Below, piece after piece: positions 61,401 to 64,000 of a stretch of 64,000 nt of DNA. The stretch is taken from positions 59,006-123,005 of the forward strand of contig JACUTT010000001.1 in NCBI GenBank assembly GCA_014859655.1. Reading direction: 5' to 3'. Within the stretch, counting starts at the first letter, position 1. Every line of letters starts with the position of its first letter. Both the position numbers and the translations under genes were made by a program. Origin of the DNA: Campylobacterales bacterium. GTDB lineage: Bacteria > Campylobacterota > Campylobacteria > Campylobacterales > Sulfurimonadaceae. The notes beneath the pieces were generated by a model. The model did no database searches. It saw only the letters and a program-made list of their open reading frames with translations, and was not told the DNA's origin.

Positions 61401-62050
61401 TTGATATTACGGCGCATCTGGTTAAGATCGATCGCATCAAACCCGCTGATCGTAGAGACCAGTGACTTCTTGATCGAGCCCGAGTCGAGTTTTGAATTGA
61501 TGAAGATGTTTGAAAGCGTCTTGGAGATCTGCTCGTACTCTGCATTGGCATTGAAAAAAGAAAAATGCTGAAGCTTTCTGTCCTGGCCGTAGAGTACGGA
61601 TTTGTACTCGCGCGGCGAGTTCAGCACAGGGCTGAGTTCGTACTCTTTCTCCAGCAGGCGCGCCCAAAGCTCTTTGGGTTCCAAGGCACTGTTCTGCTCA
61701 AAAAAGAGACTCTTCATCTCCTCTTTGTTGCGCTCCAGGGCAAAACGGTACTTGACTCTCATTCCGCCGGCCTTGTAGATGATCGCCAGCACGTCTGCGC
61801 CCTCGTTCTGGAAACGGTAGACCAGGTAGGAGTTTATCGTCGCAAAATAGTACTCTTCAAACCGCTTCTTCTTGCGGCTGATACCCAGGTTTTCCGAACG
61901 CTGCGCGCCATAAAAGTAGAGGATGGAGCGGAGGATCGTCGTCTTTCCCGCTCCATTTCCCCCGCTAAAAAGGGTGTTTCCGTCAAGCTCGATCTGCTTG
62001 AAGGGAATGGTGGCAGAATTTATAAACGTGACTTCTTTAAGCTGGTTCAT
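58421..62050 (-). CDS. SMC-like ATPase of a Wadjet-like system (JetC/MksB-like)
   Basis: This 1209-residue protein has the SMC layout. The N-terminal head has Walker A (FSGGNGAGKTTILRSILYF, residues ~28-46). About 850 residues of Glu/Lys/Gln-rich coiled coil follow, with a break near residues 540-620 that likely forms the hinge (NLNAASLLGYMRESGFKEAS). The C-terminal head has Walker B CILDEVGILSPAYLKELIA (D1149, E1150) and an upstream ABC-like signature in DGIGSNGTDVMVKAMVNIAM (~1108-1127) that is not the classic LSGGE. The family is MukB/MksB-like. It overlaps the upstream gene by 14 bases and the downstream toprim gene by four, so the operon is tightly coupled. Confidence 0.88.
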   Translation of the reverse strand: MNQLKEVTFINSATIPFKQIELDGNTLFSGGNGAGKTTILRSILYFYGAQRSENLGISRKKKRFEEYYFATINSYLVYRFQNEGADVLAIIYKAGGMRVKYRFALERNKEEMKSLFFEQNSALEPKELWARLLEKEYELSPVLNSPREYKSVLYGQDRKLQHFSFFNANAEYEQISKTLSNIFINSKLDSGSIKKSLVSTISGFDAIDLNQMRRNINDFRTKHDDISSFEKNSVHIHEAVSALGVYEEQGSLLHKNALALGANAKLAEEELESVKATSLAIQAELLALTGTYESELSSYLDKHEKNLKEQGGLEREIKEAEAKEKEYEKARIKEKLALWEKKPRLGEELAALQQQLGKLLDDKGSLSERFDAMREEEMRSLREKEQRLRVELSEIESAYNKENALLMHEEQTRYSEHNNKREVALQRLSQELSEAKERLSEAQTNEQIIQNRSFEKEKIESAKSEFHEAQRAYSEVKSALLLEQSKAEKLSEKIYSAEQSKVFDLQALLHQHEKETRSLKGEIALLLKHKNLNAASLLGYMRESGFKEASTLCALLKEEILHAEGLNPSLSLGDGTLLGLRIDCSALDISAYEENAVTISLHACEERLRKMDSQYLFQQEEIENRCRNEMNALRREQGSIKTLIDEHLRLLPQCEQKSLLLSERFEQVSKAADEQKKAAIVLARAQKEEQQKGYSEHKRVFDEASQALHTELHALKTELKERRARLELSKEEALRGKNEAGAEIKAECDKKLEQIREQEQQTLIKGGVDAELLKRYHEEIDLKQAEISKIEAFSELIAEYRIDQKRIFSTLGQKRRDLVTLSTQIKEEEQNFLSLKAAYTSAKTQIEQKKDEHTSEVTLLQKDLKAYASFKESALYAQLSLLIENSSSQANEENLSDMIDRLRDLGFEHASSKEKLRKKLNRAFLSISLHNIFNLYAPSTDEDREILDSAQKLKSFVLENKIETYKEQVAKEFTMTLRHLSSEIAQLLKAEGEISKTVNKINKTLQDLQGIKVIRSIELRYKESDNLLLNVLKAIGKLVDENPYGNEINLFTQEIDWQFNHKALRHLDELARYLSEEKEDSLSLDESFVLEFRAVENGNDTGFVSSLDGIGSNGTDVMVKAMVNIAMLSLARKQSAKHEASVYFHCILDEVGILSPAYLKELIAYANNKKIRFVNGAPDEKLVSTYKRLYMLSTNERHQTIVRRLVSQQ

Positions 62051-62591
62051 CAGAGTTAACCTTTACTGCATTTAAAAATGTTTCGATGTAGTGGTAGGAG
62101 TTCAAGACGACGTAGCGCTCCGCGTGCTCATCCTCCAGGGCCATAAAGCCCCCTTTTTTGAACTTCTCGAAGACCTTGGCACACTGGGCATGCAGGGTCT
62201 GCGGTTTGGCAATGTTTTTTAGCCGGTCCAGCCTGTCCTTAAGCACAACATTTGACTGCACCGCGTCAGAGAGTTCACTGACGGTAGTGCGAAACCCCGC
62301 CCCGAAGGTCGCGGAAAACTGAAGCATCAACTCGACCAGATCGATGTACTCCAGGATCATTTGGAGCTTGTCCTCCACCTGTGAGGCGCTGCTCTCCTTG
62401 GAAAAGTAGAAGTAGCCGTCTTCGTGGATCAGATAAAAACCGATATGCTCGAAAAAATCATACTGCGCACCGAACTCGCGTTCGCAGACCGCATAAAGGT
62501 CGCGCTCTGAGCGCACAGGGCTGTTCTCGCATAAAAAATTGCCGCGGCTGAGTATCTCAAAGATCTCTTTGCTTTGTTTAGGCAGATGCAT
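62037..62591 (-). CDS. KITE subunit of a Wadjet-like system (JetB/MksE-like)
   Basis: This 184-residue protein, between the kleisin-like and SMC-like genes, has size and position that match JetB/MksE (DUF4194-type) proteins with tandem winged helices. Visible features: an N-terminal helix (MHLPKQSKEIFEILSRGNFL), a mid hairpin (FYLIHEDGYFYFSKESSASQ), a long helical stretch (DKLQMILEYIDLVELMLQFS) and a second winged-helix-like part (KVFEKFKKGGFMALEDEHAE). It overlaps both neighbours by 14 bases. Assignment relies on the operon order as much as on sequence. Confidence 0.75.
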   Translation of the reverse strand: MHLPKQSKEIFEILSRGNFLCENSPVRSERDLYAVCEREFGAQYDFFEHIGFYLIHEDGYFYFSKESSASQVEDKLQMILEYIDLVELMLQFSATFGAGFRTTVSELSDAVQSNVVLKDRLDRLKNIAKPQTLHAQCAKVFEKFKKGGFMALEDEHAERYVVLNSYHYIETFLNAVKVNSDEPA

Positions 62592-63795
62592 CTGTCTCCT
62601 TTGGTGTGATCAGTAGGTAGTGGTACTGCTCGATCTCTTTTGTCTGTGATGAAAATTCGTAGTCGCTCTCGTACATCAGCGCTAGCTGGCAGTAGAGGGT
62701 GATCTTTGCCTCAAGACTCTGTTCGACTCCGAACTCTTTGGCGTCGATATAGCCAAAAAGGTCACTTCGTGAGCGCATAAACTCCTCATGCAAGGCCTGG
62801 GTATCGACCATATAAAGCGCTTCATCTTCCTGGTCAAAAAAGCTCTCCTCCAGGGCTTGCGACTTCAAAGGCTGTGCACTTTGAAGCGGGAGCGCGTGCT
62901 TCAGCTTCTCCACCATCTTCTCAAAACCGAAATCATACACCTCTTCGGTATCCAAAAAGGTGCTAAATCGCTGCGGTTTGGCCATAAAAAGCGGCGTCGT
63001 CTCCTCGTCAAGGAGGGAGAGAATATTGCTCTTCTCTTTGAGCTCAAGCGAGCTTTTAAGCTCTTTGAGTTTGATGATGTGCTCAAAAAAGTGCTGCTTA
63101 TGTAAGGTCTTGTTAATGTACTCAATGACCTGCTTTTGCAGTTCAATCAAAGAGACACGCAGCTCGCGCAGACGCGCCTTGAGACGCAGGGAGAGCAGTA
63201 TCGTCTCGTGCGAGGAGACAGTGCTGAAGAAGTGGCTCTCCCGCGAAAGCGCCTTCTCGACCTTGGCCTCAATGCTGATCAGTTTTTCCAGTTTCAGCTT
63301 GTAGTGCTGCAGCTCAAGGATCTTGTTCTTGTGCGAACTCTGCGTCTTGTAGGTCAGTCCGATGTGCAGCTGAAGAAGAGAGAGGTTTTTTAAAATCGTG
63401 TTGGGGATCTTCTTGAGGATGCGCTTGATCTTGCCCAGATAGCGTTCGCGCGAATGCTCGTTCTCTTTTTCGTTTTGATAAAGCTCGATGTTGTAGCGCA
63501 GGTTGATCAGCGGCTCGTCAACATCCCCGATCTCCACATCCTCGTTCGTCTCCAAAAACTCCTCAAAAAAACTCAGTATACGCTCATCCAGCTCGATACT
63601 CTCATTGCTGTGGCTGAGCAGCTCCGCCGAGAGCAGATACTCCAGCTTCTCTTCGCCGATCTCACTTGCCACCTCATGAAAACTCACCAGCGAGTTGCGT
63701 TTTTCAAACAGGGATTCAAAAAGTTTTCTGTCCGTATAAAGAAGGCTGAGAAGGCGGCAGATATCGGCTATCACGGGAAGCTTCTCCTTGGGCAT
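62578..63795 (-). CDS. Kleisin subunit of a Wadjet-like system (JetA/MksF-like)
   Basis: This 405-residue, largely helical protein is the first gene of the operon. The N-terminal winged-helix-like part (ICRLLSLLYTDRKLFESLFE; SLVSFHEVASEIGEEKLEYL) is followed by long helices (LREIRVSLIELQ-type region near 215-260) and an acidic C-terminal part (ALEESFFDQEDEALYMVDTQ). Such a helical kleisin bridges the two SMC heads. No strong ribosome site precedes the ATG at 63795. Function is inferred from the complete jetA-jetB-jetC-jetD order. Confidence 0.72.
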   Translation of the reverse strand: MPKEKLPVIADICRLLSLLYTDRKLFESLFEKRNSLVSFHEVASEIGEEKLEYLLSAELLSHSNESIELDERILSFFEEFLETNEDVEIGDVDEPLINLRYNIELYQNEKENEHSRERYLGKIKRILKKIPNTILKNLSLLQLHIGLTYKTQSSHKNKILELQHYKLKLEKLISIEAKVEKALSRESHFFSTVSSHETILLSLRLKARLRELRVSLIELQKQVIEYINKTLHKQHFFEHIIKLKELKSSLELKEKSNILSLLDEETTPLFMAKPQRFSTFLDTEEVYDFGFEKMVEKLKHALPLQSAQPLKSQALEESFFDQEDEALYMVDTQALHEEFMRSRSDLFGYIDAKEFGVEQSLEAKITLYCQLALMYESDYEFSSQTKEIEQYHYLLITPKETDASA

Positions 63796-63860
63796 TTGTT
63801 TTTGGCTATTTTATCGGATTGGTTTTAATATAAGGTCAACTTCTTTTATTTTTGAGGCCA

Positions 63861-64000
63861 GAGCACCCAAAAACAAACTCTAAACATTCTTTATTGTTAT
63901 ATAAAATTAAGCACGTGTAACCATAACGACACATAACTTATTTTTGGGCACCTCTAAAAACCCCAACTGCCTTCAGAGGGAAAAAGAGAGATGAGATTGT
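63861..64000 (+). mobile_element. Possible end of an insertion sequence
   Basis: GAGCACCCAAAAAC at 63861-63874 and TTTTTGGGCACCTC at 63941-63954 form an imperfect inverted repeat (eight exact base pairs, then mismatches). The run GGGCACCTCTAAAAACCCC near 63946-63964 looks like the terminal repeat of IS5-type elements. An ATG at 63991 (preceded by AGAGGG/AAGAGAG) could start a transposase that runs out of the window. The call is from memory of such ends and is weak. Confidence 0.3.

Overview
The window reads as chromosomal DNA of a Campylobacterota (Epsilonproteobacteria) member, most like the Sulfurimonas/Sulfuricurvum group. The reasons are: a fused CcsBA cytochrome c synthase; fliL followed by acpS; a cheX-fliN-fliO-like run; CheV; an Mla-type lipid transporter whose permease carries an N-terminal STAS domain; the thrC/lpxK/nadE/metallo-hydrolase neighbourhood (known to me from Campylobacter); and promoters that lack a clear -35 but carry a T-rich stretch and an extended -10 (TTTTTTTGCTATAAT type). 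No rRNA or tRNA gene was recognised. The species call is inference; no search was run.

Layout. 1-5425: an LptF/G-type permease (cut by the window edge), truA, a lipid A phosphoethanolamine transferase and htpG. 5413-6314: a serial hairpin array, then the wreck of a two-component system (LuxR-type response regulator plus the tail of a histidine kinase). 6307-13262: a dihydroorotase-like protein without its metal-binding HxH, a small cytochrome c, a DsbD/thioredoxin pair, a YyaL-type protein, a PPK2 kinase and a 33-residue lipoprotein. 13289-22387: thrC, argB, lpxK, a DegT aminotransferase, nadE, several enzymes and cmoB. 22435-29017: a cation efflux pump with a palindromic candidate operator, a haem protein, rny overlapping a 5-formyl-THF cyclo-ligase gene, a TlpA-like lipoprotein, ftsY and radA. 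29018-35466: a hairpin-rich spacer, the Mla-like operon, carbonic anhydrase, a second MlaE, fliL and acpS. 35474-41539: thiS, midA, tolC-like, argD and an HlyD-like adaptor in one overlapping minus-strand run, then cheV and an outer-membrane barrel. 41605-56725: ccsBA, polA, a YgjP protease, an M29-like peptidase, an HDOD protein, uvrA, a TSUP permease, cheX-fliN-fliO and dusB. 56851-57561: yebC. 57558-63795: a four-gene operon in jetABCD order encoding a Wadjet (MksBEFG-like) condensin with a toprim nuclease. The last ~150 bases look like the end of an insertion sequence.

The most interesting system is the Wadjet-like operon at the right end. Its genes overlap by 14, 14 and 4 bases, the SMC subunit has a complete Walker A and Walker B, and the toprim subunit keeps the Glu and DxD triad but is short (288 residues). 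Wadjet systems are known to cleave circular plasmid DNA; this copy looks intact and compact and sits next to a possible insertion sequence.

Elsewhere the genes fit together as envelope maintenance (LptF/G, LpxK, EptA, Mla), periplasmic redox and cytochrome c maturation (CcsBA, DsbD, thioredoxins, haem proteins) and flagellar/chemotaxis parts (FliL, FliN, FliO, CheX, CheV), mixed with housekeeping enzymes.
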